Shown: positions 17,900 to 26,572, counted from the first letter of the stretch. The stretch: DNA of 64,000 bases from Xenophilus sp. AP218F (GCA_002213445.1 NJIE01000033.1:1-64000), one strand, 5' to 3'. Made by a program: numbers and translations. Notes: generated from the sequence alone by a model not told the origin.

Positions 17900-17916
17900 C
17901 TAGACCAGTCGTCTAG
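17900..17916. promoter_or_regulatory. Palindromic operator before the tetR gene
   Basis: CTAGACCAGTCGTCTAG is a 17-base interrupted palindrome 14 bases before the tetR ATG. It matches the copy at 17204-17220 in 16 of 17 positions. Confidence 0.72.
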
Positions 17917-17960
17917 TTGCAAGCCGAATCGCGCCCCCCTGTCGCATCCTCGCGTCCAGG

Positions 17961-18263
17961 CTAGACCCAGATCGACGCATTGGCGCCATAGCCGTGACGC
18001 ATCAACAGCCAGGCTTCGAGCAGCGTCAGCGCCGGCATCGCGAACAAGACGATGCGCTGCGCCAAACGTTCAACCGGGGTCGCGCCCAGGTCCAGCGCCA
18101 GCCAGACGGTGGAGAGGTTGACGGCCAGCGCCGACATCAACGTGACGCCGGGACCGACGCCCAGGTCCCACCCCGACAGGATGGCGAGCGCCAGCGCGCC
18201 GCTGCCCAGAGCGGCGACGCTGAAAAAACAGAACTCAAAGCCTGGTCGGTTTCGTGGATGCAT
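17961..18263 (-). CDS. Small hydrophobic membrane protein, unknown function
   Basis: The 100-residue product from MHPRNRPGFEF has three likely membrane segments (about 12-30, 38-57, 66-85) and no motif I recognise. The ATG at 18263 is chosen because upstream codons give a proline- and serine-rich stretch unlike a protein start. It is a lone gene between tetR and DUF389, and the weakest CDS call of this block. Confidence 0.5.
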   Translation of the reverse strand: MHPRNRPGFEFCFFSVAALGSGALALAILSGWDLGVGPGVTLMSALAVNLSTVWLALDLGATPVERLAQRIVLFAMPALTLLEAWLLMRHGYGANASIWV

Positions 18264-18341
18264 GCAATAAGTGTGGCTGGCGCTTGCGCCCGGGCAAGTC
18301 GAAGCGGATGGGCGTGGCCGCATTGTGCCAGCAAGCTCGGG

Positions 18342-19733
18342 TTATTGCGAAGTGGGATGCGCCGCCGGCCGGGGTTCCACCCGGCTGACCAGCTCCACCG
18401 CGTCCGATTTAAGGCGCGCCCGCAGCCAGTTGCCGATGCGCTGCCTCTCGCCGCGGCTCAAGGGATGAGCGCTGCTGACCACCAGCAAGGTGACCTTGCC
18501 GCTGCTGCCGTCCTCGCGCCACACATTGGCTTCGCCCATCGCCGTCTTGTGGATCTGCGGATACTGGGCGTGCAGTTCGGCGGCGATGTCCTGGTTCAGG
18601 TCGGCCGCCTGCGGCGGCGCTTCCGCCTCTTGCAGCCGCTCCTGCAGCGAGGCGATCAGCCGGTCCTTGGCCTCGGCGTTTTTCTGGCTGGCCTGCTTCA
18701 GGTCGTTGAAGATGCCCTCTTTCAGCGATTTGACGTCTATCTGCTCGCTGCCCGCCTGCTGCACCAGCAGTTTGGCGTCGGCCAGGCCATAATCGGACAA
18801 CTTGTGGTTGAGCGCGTCCAGCGCGCTCTTGCCCTGAACCGCGCCCACCACGGTCACCGCGATGGTGCGCGAATCGGGCAGGATGGCGGCATCGGCCACC
18901 ACCGCCTTGTCGAACACCAGCTCGCGCTTGACGAAACTGCGCGCCTTGCTGTTGAAGATTTCCGCCTGCACCAGCTGGTAAGCCAGGAACAGGCTGGGCA
19001 GGATGGTGATGACCGCCACCGCCAGCACGTAGCGCCGCACCTTGGCCTGCGTTTCGCTATCCACCTGCCGCGCGTAGCCCGGTTTCACGAACCAGGTGAT
19101 CAGCGTGGTGGACAGCGCGATGAACACGCAGTTGATGGAAAACAGATAGATCGCGCCCAGAAAGTAATGCAGGTTGCCATGCGCCAGGCTGTAGCCGGCG
19201 GTGCACAGCGGCGGCATCAGCGCGGTGGCGATGGCCACGCCCGGTATCACGTTGGACTTGTCCTTGCGGGTGGCGCCGATGATGCCGGCCAGGCCGCCGA
19301 ACATGGCGATCATCACGTCCCAGATCGTCGGGCTGGTGCGCGCCAGCAGCTCCGACTGCGCCTCGGCCAGCGGGCTGACCCAGAAATACAGCGAAGACGT
19401 CAGCAGGCTGACCAGAGCCGCGATGCCCAGGTTCTTGAATGACTTCTTGATCAGCTCGAAATCGTAGATGCCGACGCCGTAGCCTATGCCCATGATCGGC
19501 CCCATCAGCGGCGAAATCAGCATCGCGCCGATGATGACCGCGGTGGAGTTGACGTTCAGGCCGACCGAAGCGATGAAGATGGCGCAGATCAGCGTCCACA
19601 GATAGGTGCCGCTAAGCTCCACACCGGCGCGCAGATTGGCGTCGATGACGTCGCCGCCCGCCTGGTCGGTACGTAAACTGAAACGCGCGGCGATCATGCG
19701 CCGCATCCTGCGAAACCTGCGATCCGATTGCAT
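18342..19733 (-). CDS. DUF389 family integral membrane protein
   Basis: The 463-residue protein has the DUF389 core at about 45-260: SVGLNVNSTAVIIGAMLISPLMGPI, GLAGIIGATRKDKSNVIPGVAIATALMPPLC and six or so membrane segments. A hydrophilic C-terminal half follows (about 270-463). The family's function is unknown. The ATG at 19733 follows CAGGAGACGG; a TTG one codon earlier is also possible. It lies 77 bases after the cytochrome c4 stop and could be cotranscribed with it. Confidence 0.85.
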   Translation of the reverse strand: MQSDRRFRRMRRMIAARFSLRTDQAGGDVIDANLRAGVELSGTYLWTLICAIFIASVGLNVNSTAVIIGAMLISPLMGPIMGIGYGVGIYDFELIKKSFKNLGIAALVSLLTSSLYFWVSPLAEAQSELLARTSPTIWDVMIAMFGGLAGIIGATRKDKSNVIPGVAIATALMPPLCTAGYSLAHGNLHYFLGAIYLFSINCVFIALSTTLITWFVKPGYARQVDSETQAKVRRYVLAVAVITILPSLFLAYQLVQAEIFNSKARSFVKRELVFDKAVVADAAILPDSRTIAVTVVGAVQGKSALDALNHKLSDYGLADAKLLVQQAGSEQIDVKSLKEGIFNDLKQASQKNAEAKDRLIASLQERLQEAEAPPQAADLNQDIAAELHAQYPQIHKTAMGEANVWREDGSSGKVTLLVVSSAHPLSRGERQRIGNWLRARLKSDAVELVSRVEPRPAAHPTSQ

Positions 19734-19810
19734 CAAGTCCGTCTCCTGAGTCTGGCAATGCGCAGATGATACGCCGCCAACCCATCTTTCAGGAACGGAT
19801 CGACTGCCGA

Positions 19811-20410
19811 CTACCGGCTTTGCAGATACGCCGCCAGGGCCCGCAGCTCCTCTTCGTCCAGGCTCTTGATGATGGCCTGCATCGCCACCGCCGACGGCCG
19901 CTGACTGGTGTTGAAGACATGCAGCTGCTTGAGCAGATAGGCGGCATGCTGACCGGCAAGGCGCGGCGCTTGCTCGGTGCCTTCCGCCTTGAGGCCATGA
20001 CAGGCCTGGCAGGCTGGCACGGCGTCGCCCTTGCCGTTCTGATAGATGGCCTGACCCGCGGCAATCCGCGCCGGGTCAGACATCGCCGGATTGGGCATCG
20101 GCGCCTGCCCGGCGAAGAACGCGGCCACCCCGGCGATTTCCGCATCGCTGAGGCCGCCGGCCACGCCCCACATGTAATCATGCGCGGCCGCGTCGCTGCG
20201 AGTTTGATCCCGGAACATCGTCAATTGCTGCCGCAAATACCCGGCCTGCTGCCCGGCGATGCGCGGAAACAAAGGCGAAACGCTGTTGCCGTCCGCGCCA
20301 TGGCAATTGGCGCACCATTGTCGCGCCAACGCTTCGGGGTCTCGATCCGCCAGCGCCGGCTGCGCCAGCAGCATCGCGCCCAGCCATCCCCAAATCCAGA
20401 GTCTGTTCAT
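19811..20410 (-). CDS. Periplasmic dihaem cytochrome c4
   Basis: The 199-residue protein has a signal peptide (MNRLWIWGWLGAMLLAQPALA) and two haem-c sites, CANCH (33-37) and CQACH (134-138), each followed by the RIAGQQAGYLRQQL / RLAGQHAAYLLKQL helix typical of c4. It carries electrons in the periplasm, usually toward terminal oxidases. It starts 13 bases after the outer-membrane cytochrome-porin gene, so the two very probably form one transport chain. Confidence 0.92.
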   Translation of the reverse strand: MNRLWIWGWLGAMLLAQPALADRDPEALARQWCANCHGADGNSVSPLFPRIAGQQAGYLRQQLTMFRDQTRSDAAAHDYMWGVAGGLSDAEIAGVAAFFAGQAPMPNPAMSDPARIAAGQAIYQNGKGDAVPACQACHGLKAEGTEQAPRLAGQHAAYLLKQLHVFNTSQRPSAVAMQAIIKSLDEEELRALAAYLQSR

Positions 20411-20423
20411 GGCGCGCGCCTCC

Positions 20424-21743
20424 TCAGAAAGCGACCCAGGTGTAGAGATAAGTCACATTGTTGTCGCGGGCGTTGCGGCCGTTGCCGTCGTAATTGCTGC
20501 CGGCGCCGAGGTATTTCAGAAAACCAGCGTATTGCAGTCCCACCCGCCAGTTGGGTTTGATCATGTAATCGAACTCGGCGATATAGCCACGCGTATCGGG
20601 ACTGCCGGTCGTCGGATAGGCAACGCTGTCATGGCTGCCGCTCTCGGAAAAGTAGGCCAGCGTCAGTCCGTAGGTGCGTTGATACCAGTAGCTGCCCTTG
20701 ATCCTGAATGAGTTGAGATCGCTGCCGGGGTTCTGCACATCCACGCCCAGATGGGAAGCGTCCCAATCCGCGCGCTCATGAATGAAGGACACCTGGGTGG
20801 TGAAGACATGCGGATCCGACAGGAACTGGTATTGCGCGTCGACTCCCAGATCGCGGTAACGGTCGGTTGGCGAGCCGCCGTCGGCGGGGTCGATATTGAC
20901 GCGGGCGTCCAGGCCGAAAGTCCCCGCCTCCAGAGAGTGCTCGCCCCAATCATGGCTGTAGGCGAAACGCCAGTAAGGATTGGTGCCGGCCAGCCGCTGA
21001 CCGACGCCGACGCCGCTTCGCAGGAAGGACGTCGCCCCCTTAGCTGCCCGATAGCCGCCCAACTCGAAATACCATGCCTTGTTGAGGAAACCATAGGCGC
21101 TGACCCCTGCCACCTGCTGCGCCAGGCCGCCTTCGATCAGCGTGCTGGGCGGCGCGATGCCCCAGGCCCCCAGCAGGTGCGAGCTCTGGTACGGATAGCC
21201 GAAGGCCGGCGTCGAATTCCAGGCGTCCTGCACCGTCGGGTTGTTGTTGAGACTGAGCCCGTAGATCAAGTCCAGATCCGGCTTGGCGATGTGGTCGGTC
21301 AGCCGCCAGTCGTTGTTGTCGATCGAAGTATGGCCGGAGAAGGCCTGACTGCCGTCGTTCTGATTGAGGGCATTGAACGTCCATTGCGAGAACATGCCCG
21401 CGTGATCGCTGATCTTGCCGGCGACGAACAGGCTGCCGCCCTCGATCACCCCGCCGTTCTGCCGCGGATAAGCGCTGTCATTGCCCTGGGTGTTGCCGAT
21501 ATGCGATACCGATGCCTGCGCCATCCCCGCCAGGGGAAACAGCTTGGCGGTGCCCAGCGTATAGCCGGACAACTTGAACAAACGGCCGTAAGGCGTCAGT
21601 TCCGGAAAGCTGACATGGCAGGCGACGCAAGCCTCGCCAGTCTGCCTGGCATAGCTGGGCAAGGCCCAGGACCCGGCAGGCCAGGCCAGCAATGCGCCGG
21701 CGATCGCGCCGCTCAACCATCCCAACCATCGCTGAACGCCCAT
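20424..21743 (-). CDS. Outer-membrane monohaem cytochrome-porin fusion (Cyc2-like)
   Basis: The 439-residue product has a signal peptide to about residue 27, then LPSYARQTGEACVACHVSFPELTPYGRLFKLSGY with one haem-c site C39-x-x-C42-H43, then a beta-barrel-like remainder ending in an aromatic residue (TWVAF). A short N-terminal haem segment fused to a porin, with the SxARQTGxxCxxCHxxFPxLTxxGRxFKLxGY pattern, is the layout of Cyc2 proteins of iron oxidisers. Homologues of unknown role are common in other betaproteobacteria, so iron oxidation is not implied. It is the first gene before cytochrome c4. Confidence 0.82.
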   Translation of the reverse strand: MGVQRWLGWLSGAIAGALLAWPAGSWALPSYARQTGEACVACHVSFPELTPYGRLFKLSGYTLGTAKLFPLAGMAQASVSHIGNTQGNDSAYPRQNGGVIEGGSLFVAGKISDHAGMFSQWTFNALNQNDGSQAFSGHTSIDNNDWRLTDHIAKPDLDLIYGLSLNNNPTVQDAWNSTPAFGYPYQSSHLLGAWGIAPPSTLIEGGLAQQVAGVSAYGFLNKAWYFELGGYRAAKGATSFLRSGVGVGQRLAGTNPYWRFAYSHDWGEHSLEAGTFGLDARVNIDPADGGSPTDRYRDLGVDAQYQFLSDPHVFTTQVSFIHERADWDASHLGVDVQNPGSDLNSFRIKGSYWYQRTYGLTLAYFSESGSHDSVAYPTTGSPDTRGYIAEFDYMIKPNWRVGLQYAGFLKYLGAGSNYDGNGRNARDNNVTYLYTWVAF

Positions 21744-22143
21744 TCCGCTCTCCCCATGCTGGCGATAAGGTTATTGATGGCGTTATAGGTTGTTCGCATA
21801 AAAACGAAAGCGGGAAATTCGCAGATACATTGATCCGCGTTAAGCGTTCCTATTCGTCAGCGCGGCGGTTCTGAAGTGGAATGCGGCAAGCGGCGAATCC
21901 CGTTTCAATTGGCTTCCGCCTTGCTGGCCGGCTGGATGCTATGGCGCGCGCGGCATCCCGGCCCCCTCCATGCGCCAGCCCCTGGCACAAAGGAGCCTGC
22001 CGCTAGCGGCAGGTTTCCCCCCTTGGCGATGGCGGCAAATCCTTGCCCGCCAGGTTCGTATTACAAACGGCTGGCCGCGCTCGACGCGCCAGGCCTCAGA
22101 TGTTCCAGAAGCGGATGGCGCCGCCTGCGGGGTCAGATCAAAT
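21744..22143. other. Intergenic region between divergent cytochrome and copper operons
   Basis: No gene is supported. The minus-strand promoter for the cytochrome-porin gene must lie in the left part. A plus-strand frame is open from 21876, but it has no signal peptide or ribosome-binding site before 22200 and its early codons are atypical. Confidence 0.45.
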
Positions 22144-22189
22144 ATACCCCCAAAGGGTATTTGACAGCATTTTGCCGCGCGACTTACCA
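22144..22189 (+). promoter_or_regulatory. CsoR/RcnR-type operator and promoter of a copper-related operon
   Basis: ATACCCCCAAAGGGTAT (22144-22160) is an interrupted palindrome with ATACCC/GGGTAT arms, the form bound by CsoR-family copper or formaldehyde repressors. It directly abuts TTGACA (22161-22166), a consensus -35. A weak -10 could be TTACCA at 22184-22189. The regulator is not encoded in the window. Confidence 0.6.
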
Positions 22190-22199
22190 TCCAGACACC

Positions 22200-22529
22200 A
22201 TGCGCAAACTTCTCGGCTGCCTATCGTTCTGGATGGCCCTGGTCATGCTGCCGATGCTGACCCTGGCCGCCGCGCCCGCCCTCCCGGCGGAGGCCGCCTG
22301 CTGCGCGCAACATGACGCGGTTTCGCGCGCCGCCGCGCCCGGCGTTCAACATGTCCACGCCGCCGATCATTGCCAGAGCGCGGCCGATTGCTGCCAAGCG
22401 CATTGCCCGACCCTGCCAAGCCCAACGCCAGCCTGGCGCGCCGCCGCGTCGGGCGAACGCCTGCCTCACCCTGCCGCGCGCTTTACCTCCTTCATTCCCG
22501 CCCTTCAGGCCCCGCCGCCTCGAAACTGA
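22200..22529 (+). CDS. Small periplasmic Cys/His-rich protein, first gene of the copper-related operon
   Basis: The 109-residue product from MRKLLGCLSFWMALVMLPML has a signal peptide and then ACCAQHD and HAADHCQSAADCCQAHC, a cluster of Cys and His suited to binding a soft metal. It resembles DUF2946-type periplasmic proteins found near copper genes, but I do not name it. The start is fixed by the signal peptide and the operator and -35 just upstream. The next gene, a DUF411 protein, follows after 99 bases. Confidence 0.7.
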   Translation: MRKLLGCLSFWMALVMLPMLTLAAAPALPAEAACCAQHDAVSRAAAPGVQHVHAADHCQSAADCCQAHCPTLPSPTPAWRAAASGERLPHPAARFTSFIPALQAPPPRN

Positions 22530-22628
22530 GCCCGTCCTCGCCAAGCGGCGCGCGCCCGCGCGCCATCGCCATGCCGACGCTTCCGGCAGGCAGGCGCCTG
22601 CCCGAAGCCTGAACAGACTGGATCATCC

Positions 22629-23078
22629 ATGCGCACATTTTCTTTCGCGCCCACGCTCGCCGCGATGCTGCTGGCCAGCGCCCTCAGCCTGCCCGCCGCC
22701 GCCGCGGGCCAAGCCGTCACCATGCTCAAGAACCCGTCCTGCGAGTGCTGCGACAAATGGGCGGCCATCCTCGACACCAGCGGTTTCAGCGTCAAGACCG
22801 TGGTGCAAGCCAATCTCGCGCCGGTCAAGGACATGATGGGCGTCCCTGCCGGGCTGCGCTCCTGCCACACCGCGCTGGTGGGCGGCTACGTGGTGGAAGG
22901 CCACGTGCCGGCCGATCTGGTGCGCAAGCTGCTGACCGACAAGCCCAGGATCGCCGGCATCGCCGCGCCGGGCATGCCGCCCTCCTCGCCGGGGATGGAC
23001 GTGCCCGGCGTCAAACAGCCTTACCAGGTGATCGCTTTCCAGAAAAACGGGCAAACCTCGGTTTACGCCCAGCGCTGA
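22629..23078 (+). CDS. DUF411 periplasmic metal-binding protein
   Basis: The 149-residue protein has a signal peptide (to about residue 26), then the DUF411 signature MLKNPSCECCDKWAAIL, GVPAGLRSCHTALVGGYVVEGHVPADLV and GMPPSSPGMD. The CxCC and SCHT cysteines are the expected metal site. DUF411 proteins are common beside copper and silver resistance genes; the precise role is not settled. Confidence 0.9.
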   Translation: MRTFSFAPTLAAMLLASALSLPAAAAGQAVTMLKNPSCECCDKWAAILDTSGFSVKTVVQANLAPVKDMMGVPAGLRSCHTALVGGYVVEGHVPADLVRKLLTDKPRIAGIAAPGMPPSSPGMDVPGVKQPYQVIAFQKNGQTSVYAQR

Positions 23079-23112
23079 TCCCTTACCGATTGATCAATCA
23101 AGGAGTTTCATC

Positions 23113-23433
23113 ATGAAAACCACAAAAACCCTGATGTTCGCCGCCCTGGCCTCGCTCGCTTTCGCCGCCTGGGCCGCCGCCCCGGAAGCCGCGCCGCAAA
23201 ACGCGATGATGCAGCAGATGCAACAGAACATGCAGCAGATCGTCGACGCGCCGGACAAGGCGCAACGCCAGCAGCTGGCCGACGACTGGATGCGGACGAT
23301 GTCCAGCCATTGCCAGGGCATGATGCGGGGCAAGATGGGCGGCCATGGCCATATGAATGGCCAGATGAGCGGTCATCACGGCGCTATGCCGGGCCGCGCG
23401 ATGATGACGCCGCCGGCCAGCGCCGCGCAGTAA
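23113..23433 (+). CDS. Small periplasmic Met/His-rich protein
   Basis: The 106-residue product starts MKTTKTLMFAALASLAFAAWA (signal peptide) and has a Met/Gln-rich helix (NAMMQQMQQNMQQIVD) and a C-terminal stretch rich in Met, His and Gly (about residues 70-96). This composition suggests Cu(I)/Ag(I) binding. GGAGTT precedes the ATG. It is the last gene before a strong terminator. Confidence 0.78.
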   Translation: MKTTKTLMFAALASLAFAAWAAAPEAAPQNAMMQQMQQNMQQIVDAPDKAQRQQLADDWMRTMSSHCQGMMRGKMGGHGHMNGQMSGHHGAMPGRAMMTPPASAAQ

Positions 23434-23437
23434 AAGC

Positions 23438-23467
23438 AAAGCCCCAGGCCAAGGCCTGGGGCTTTTT
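23438..23467 (+). terminator. Terminator of the copper-related operon
   Basis: The stem AGCCCCAGGCC / GGCCTGGGGCT has a tiny loop and is followed by TTTTTT, five bases past the last stop. The A-rich left side lets it act for the converging protease gene as well. Confidence 0.85.
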
Positions 23468-23477
23468 TGGCCGCGCC

Positions 23478-24566
23478 TTACGGCTGGCCTGGCGTATTTT
23501 CCGCGAAGTATTCGTGGTTGTCGGCGTTGTTCAAGGCCTGCGCCGGATTGGTCTTGGCCAGGTTCTTGGCCCCGCTCTGGCCGTAGACATGGTCGTCGGT
23601 ACCCGCCACCACGGTAAAGTGCGACAGCTCGTGCACCAGCGTGCCGCCCTTGGAATCGGTGCCCTTGGTCGGCGCGGTCCAGTAGGCGTCGCACAGGTAA
23701 ACCTTGTACGGCTGCGCTGGGTAGACATAGGCAAACACACCCGGTTTGGAGCAACCGCAATCAATGCTCACCGGCTTGGCGTCCAGCGCGTCCTTGATGT
23801 TGAGGAAGTGCGCCTTGGCGGTATTCCAGTTGGCCTGCGAATACTTGCCGAACCATGTGGTGTAGCGCGGCGTGCCGCTTGGCGCGCCGGAAAGATAGGC
23901 GGTGGATTCGTTGGCCATGGCGCTGGCCGCGCCGATGCCGGCGGCCGCGTCCTGCTGCTGCTTCACCGAGCAATTGGCGTAGCTGACGCTGCTGGCCGCG
24001 CTGCGCGCGAGCACGCTCCACTCGCTTTGCGCCTGCTTGGCCTTTTGCAGCAGGGGGCTGCCGATGGCCGGGCTATCCAGCGTCAGGACATTGGAGCGCA
24101 ATGTCTCGTTTAGCGGCGCGGCGGCCGACGCCGATTTGGCGCTGACGCCGACAGGCAGGCCGCGATTGAGCACGCGGTCGCTGTCAGCCTGGAAGCTGAC
24201 GCTCAGCTTGCCCGCCTGCGACAGATCGTAAAATTCCGACACCTTCACCTTGGCGCTGAGGCTGGCGTCCGGCGGCAAGGCCACCGTGTCTTTCAGCGAC
24301 GGCGCCACGCGCTTGTAGCGCGCGCCCAGATACGTCACCGCCTTGCCGTCGCGGCTCACTTGCAGGATCGGCTCCTGCAGTTCGCCGCTGGGCAGATACC
24401 AGCGGTAAACGTGCAAGGTTTCCTTGCCGGTGTTGCGGTAATTGACCGTTACTTCCACATCCTTGCCGTTCGCGGCCGGCTGGCTGCCAAGACTTACCTG
24501 CAGATCCGCCGCCTGAGCGACGCCCGCGGCCAGCAAGGCCAGCGCCAGCGATACCTTCTTGCGCAT
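23478..24566 (-). CDS. Secreted M35 (aspzincin) zinc endopeptidase, peptidyl-Lys type
   Basis: The 362-residue product has a signal peptide (MRKKVSLALALLAAGVAQA), an N-terminal beta domain (21-165) and a C-terminal protease domain. Zinc ligands are HELSH (312-316) plus Asp325 in GTDDHVYG, the H-E-x-x-H...D aspzincin pattern, spaced as in fungal peptidyl-Lys metalloendopeptidases. Four cysteines (199, 270, 272, 292) could form disulfides. The ATG at 24566 is preceded by GGGAGAGAG; codons upstream to 24677 lack a signal and are not used. It converges with the copper operon. Confidence 0.88.
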   Translation of the reverse strand: MRKKVSLALALLAAGVAQAADLQVSLGSQPAANGKDVEVTVNYRNTGKETLHVYRWYLPSGELQEPILQVSRDGKAVTYLGARYKRVAPSLKDTVALPPDASLSAKVKVSEFYDLSQAGKLSVSFQADSDRVLNRGLPVGVSAKSASAAAPLNETLRSNVLTLDSPAIGSPLLQKAKQAQSEWSVLARSAASSVSYANCSVKQQQDAAAGIGAASAMANESTAYLSGAPSGTPRYTTWFGKYSQANWNTAKAHFLNIKDALDAKPVSIDCGCSKPGVFAYVYPAQPYKVYLCDAYWTAPTKGTDSKGGTLVHELSHFTVVAGTDDHVYGQSGAKNLAKTNPAQALNNADNHEYFAENTPGQP

Positions 24567-24858
24567 TTCTCTCTCCCAAGTCATTTCCATGTCGTTGTTG
24601 ATTTGCGCCGCGCCCGGCGGAAGCGCCAGCCGGGATGCGGCCCAAATATTTACGCCATGAAAAAACCATGATTTCAATCAAAAAATTATGCTTTTCAAAT
24701 AACAAAATCATGATATTGCGACTTTGAAACAAGCTAGCGCGCGCTCATTAGCCATTGACCGGCGATAGTGGGTTAAACTGGCAAGTTGACCGCCCGGGTG
24801 AGACCGATCCCGGCGCGGAGGCCTTACCACCTTCGACTGTTTTTCGACGGCACAATCC

Positions 24859-25563
24859 ATGACTGATCCGACACCCGAAAAAGCCCTCGTCGTCCTTTCC
24901 GGCGGCCAGGACTCGACCACCTGCCTGTACTGGGCCCTGCAACGCTTCGGCCAAGACCACGTCGAGGCCGTCACCTTCGACTACGGCCAGCGCCACCGCG
25001 TGGAGCTGGACTGCGCCCGCAAGATCGCCGCGCTGGCCGGCGTGCGCCAGACGGTGCTGCCCATCGACACCTTCGCCGCCATCGGCGGCAACGCCCTCAC
25101 CGACGACGCCATCGCCCCGGAAAGCGGCGCGCGCGCCGATGGCGACCAGGCCTTGCCCAATACCTTCGTCCCCGGCCGCAACCTGATTTTCCTCAGCTTC
25201 GCCGCGGCGCTGGCCTATACCCGCGGCGCGCGCCACCTGGTGACCGGCGTGGCCCAGACCGACTACTCCGGCTATCCGGATTGCCGCGAGAACACCCTCA
25301 AGGCGCTGGAGCTGGCGCTGCGCCTGGGCATGGACAGCCGCGTCGAACTGCACGCGCCGCTGATGCACCTGAGCAAGGCGCAGACTGTGACGCTGGCGCA
25401 ACAGGTCGGCGCGATGGAAGCCCTGTCCTTTAGTCACACCTGCTACAACGGCGAAGTGCCGCCTTGCGGCCATTGCGCCGCTTGCGAACTGCGCGCCAAG
25501 GGCTTCGCCGAAGCCGGCGTCGCCGATCCGCTGGTGGAACGCTGCCGCCAACAGGGGAACTGA
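24859..25563 (+). CDS. queC: QueC, 7-cyano-7-deazaguanine (preQ0) synthase
   Basis: The 234-residue ATP-dependent enzyme converts 7-carboxy-7-deazaguanine to preQ0 in queuosine synthesis. The PP-loop SGGQDSTT is at residues 14-21, FDYGQRH follows, and the zinc site C-x8-C-x2-C-x2-C sits near the C-terminus ([15 protein letters not shown]). It is the first gene of a queC-queD-acetyltransferase-queE operon with 1-base or overlapping junctions. Confidence 0.96.
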   Translation: MTDPTPEKALVVLSGGQDSTTCLYWALQRFGQDHVEAVTFDYGQRHRVELDCARKIAALAGVRQTVLPIDTFAAIGGNALTDDAIAPESGARADGDQALPNTFVPGRNLIFLSFAAALAYTRGARHLVTGVAQTDYSGYPDCRENTLKALELALRLGMDSRVELHAPLMHLSKAQTVTLAQQVGAMEALSFSHTCYNGEVPPCGHCAACELRAKGFAEAGVADPLVERCRQQGN

Positions 25564-25564
25564 C

Positions 25565-26572
25565 ATGCACGCATCCTTCGTGCTGGCCGGAGCCGGCTTC
25601 GAGGCGGCGCGCCGCCTGCCGGGCCAGGATCGCTTCCACGGCCACAGCTTCCGCGCGCTGGCGCGCTGCGACAGCCAGAACAGCAGCCAGAGCGCCTTGC
25701 AGGCCGCGCTGCGCCAGGCGGCGGCGGCTTTCGACTACGCCGAGATCAACCAGGCGCTGGCCGATGCGGACGATCTGTCGCTGGCGCATCACCTCCGCGC
25801 CGCCCTGCCCGCGCCCGCCGCGCTGTCATTGCGCGCCGCGCCGCACAGCGGCGTGCTGCTGGACAACGGCCAGGAGCTGAGCTGGATCAACGTCCAGTTC
25901 GAGGCCGCCCACCAATTGCCCAATGTGCCCCCCGGCCACAAATGCGGCCGCCTGCACGGCCACGGTTTCGGCGTGCGGCTGGTGGCCGACGCCCGTCGCG
26001 CCGGCCGCGCCGAACTGGAAGCCGCCTGGGCGCCCCTGCGTCAGCGCCTGCACCATCGCTATCTGAACGATATCGAGGGCCTGGCCAATCCCACCAGCGA
26101 AGTGCTGGCCCACTGGCTCTATCAGCGGCTGGACGGCGCGCTGCCCGGCCTCGCCTGGGTGGAAGTGCGCGAAACCCACAGCGCGGGCAGCCAATACGAC
26201 GGCCAGCGCTTCCGCATCTGGAAGGAGCAGCGCTTTGAAAGCGCCATGCCTCTGGACGCCGCCGGAAACTACAGCGGCCACAGCTATCTGGTGCGGCTGA
26301 TGCTGACCGGCTCGCTGGACCGGACCATGGGCTGGGTGCTGGACTTCGGCGACGTCAAGGACCGCTTCAAGCCCATCTACCGCCAGCTGGACCACAATCC
26401 GCTGGACAAGCTGGCCGGCCTGTACCGCAACGACAGCGCCGCCGTGGCCGAATGGGTGCACGCCCAGCTCTCGCCGCTGGTGCCGGAACTCTCGCGCATC
26501 GACCTGATGGAAGACGACGACAGCGGCGTCTCGCTGCTGTTCCGCCACGACATGCGCTGGCCGCTGCTGTGA
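25565..26572 (+). CDS. queD: Three-module 6-carboxytetrahydropterin synthase (QueD) homologue
   Basis: The 335-residue protein is built from three PTPS/QueD-like units, where a usual QueD is about 120 residues. The middle unit (about 108-218) has the complete zinc site: His116 (FEAAHQL), His131 and His133 (LHGH), plus Cys127 and Glu203. The first unit (1-105) keeps FHGH (His25, His27) but has Arg in place of the first His. The third (222-335) keeps one zinc-site His (SGH) and adds LDFGDVKDRF and LDHNPLD. The protein probably still makes 6-carboxytetrahydropterin for queuosine; the active site may be shared between units. Confidence 0.85.
   Translation: MHASFVLAGAGFEAARRLPGQDRFHGHSFRALARCDSQNSSQSALQAALRQAAAAFDYAEINQALADADDLSLAHHLRAALPAPAALSLRAAPHSGVLLDNGQELSWINVQFEAAHQLPNVPPGHKCGRLHGHGFGVRLVADARRAGRAELEAAWAPLRQRLHHRYLNDIEGLANPTSEVLAHWLYQRLDGALPGLAWVEVRETHSAGSQYDGQRFRIWKEQRFESAMPLDAAGNYSGHSYLVRLMLTGSLDRTMGWVLDFGDVKDRFKPIYRQLDHNPLDKLAGLYRNDSAAVAEWVHAQLSPLVPELSRIDLMEDDDSGVSLLFRHDMRWPLL

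Noticed and set aside
21876-22199. N-terminal extension of the Cys/His-rich copper protein
   Set aside because: It would include the CsoR-like operator and -35 within coding sequence and place the signal peptide in the interior of the protein.
24567-24858. Possible preQ1 riboswitch before queC
   Set aside because: There is a CCGGG/CCCGG hairpin at 24794-24813, but no preQ1-I, -II or -III consensus core could be matched. It stays an ordinary leader unless a covariance search says otherwise.
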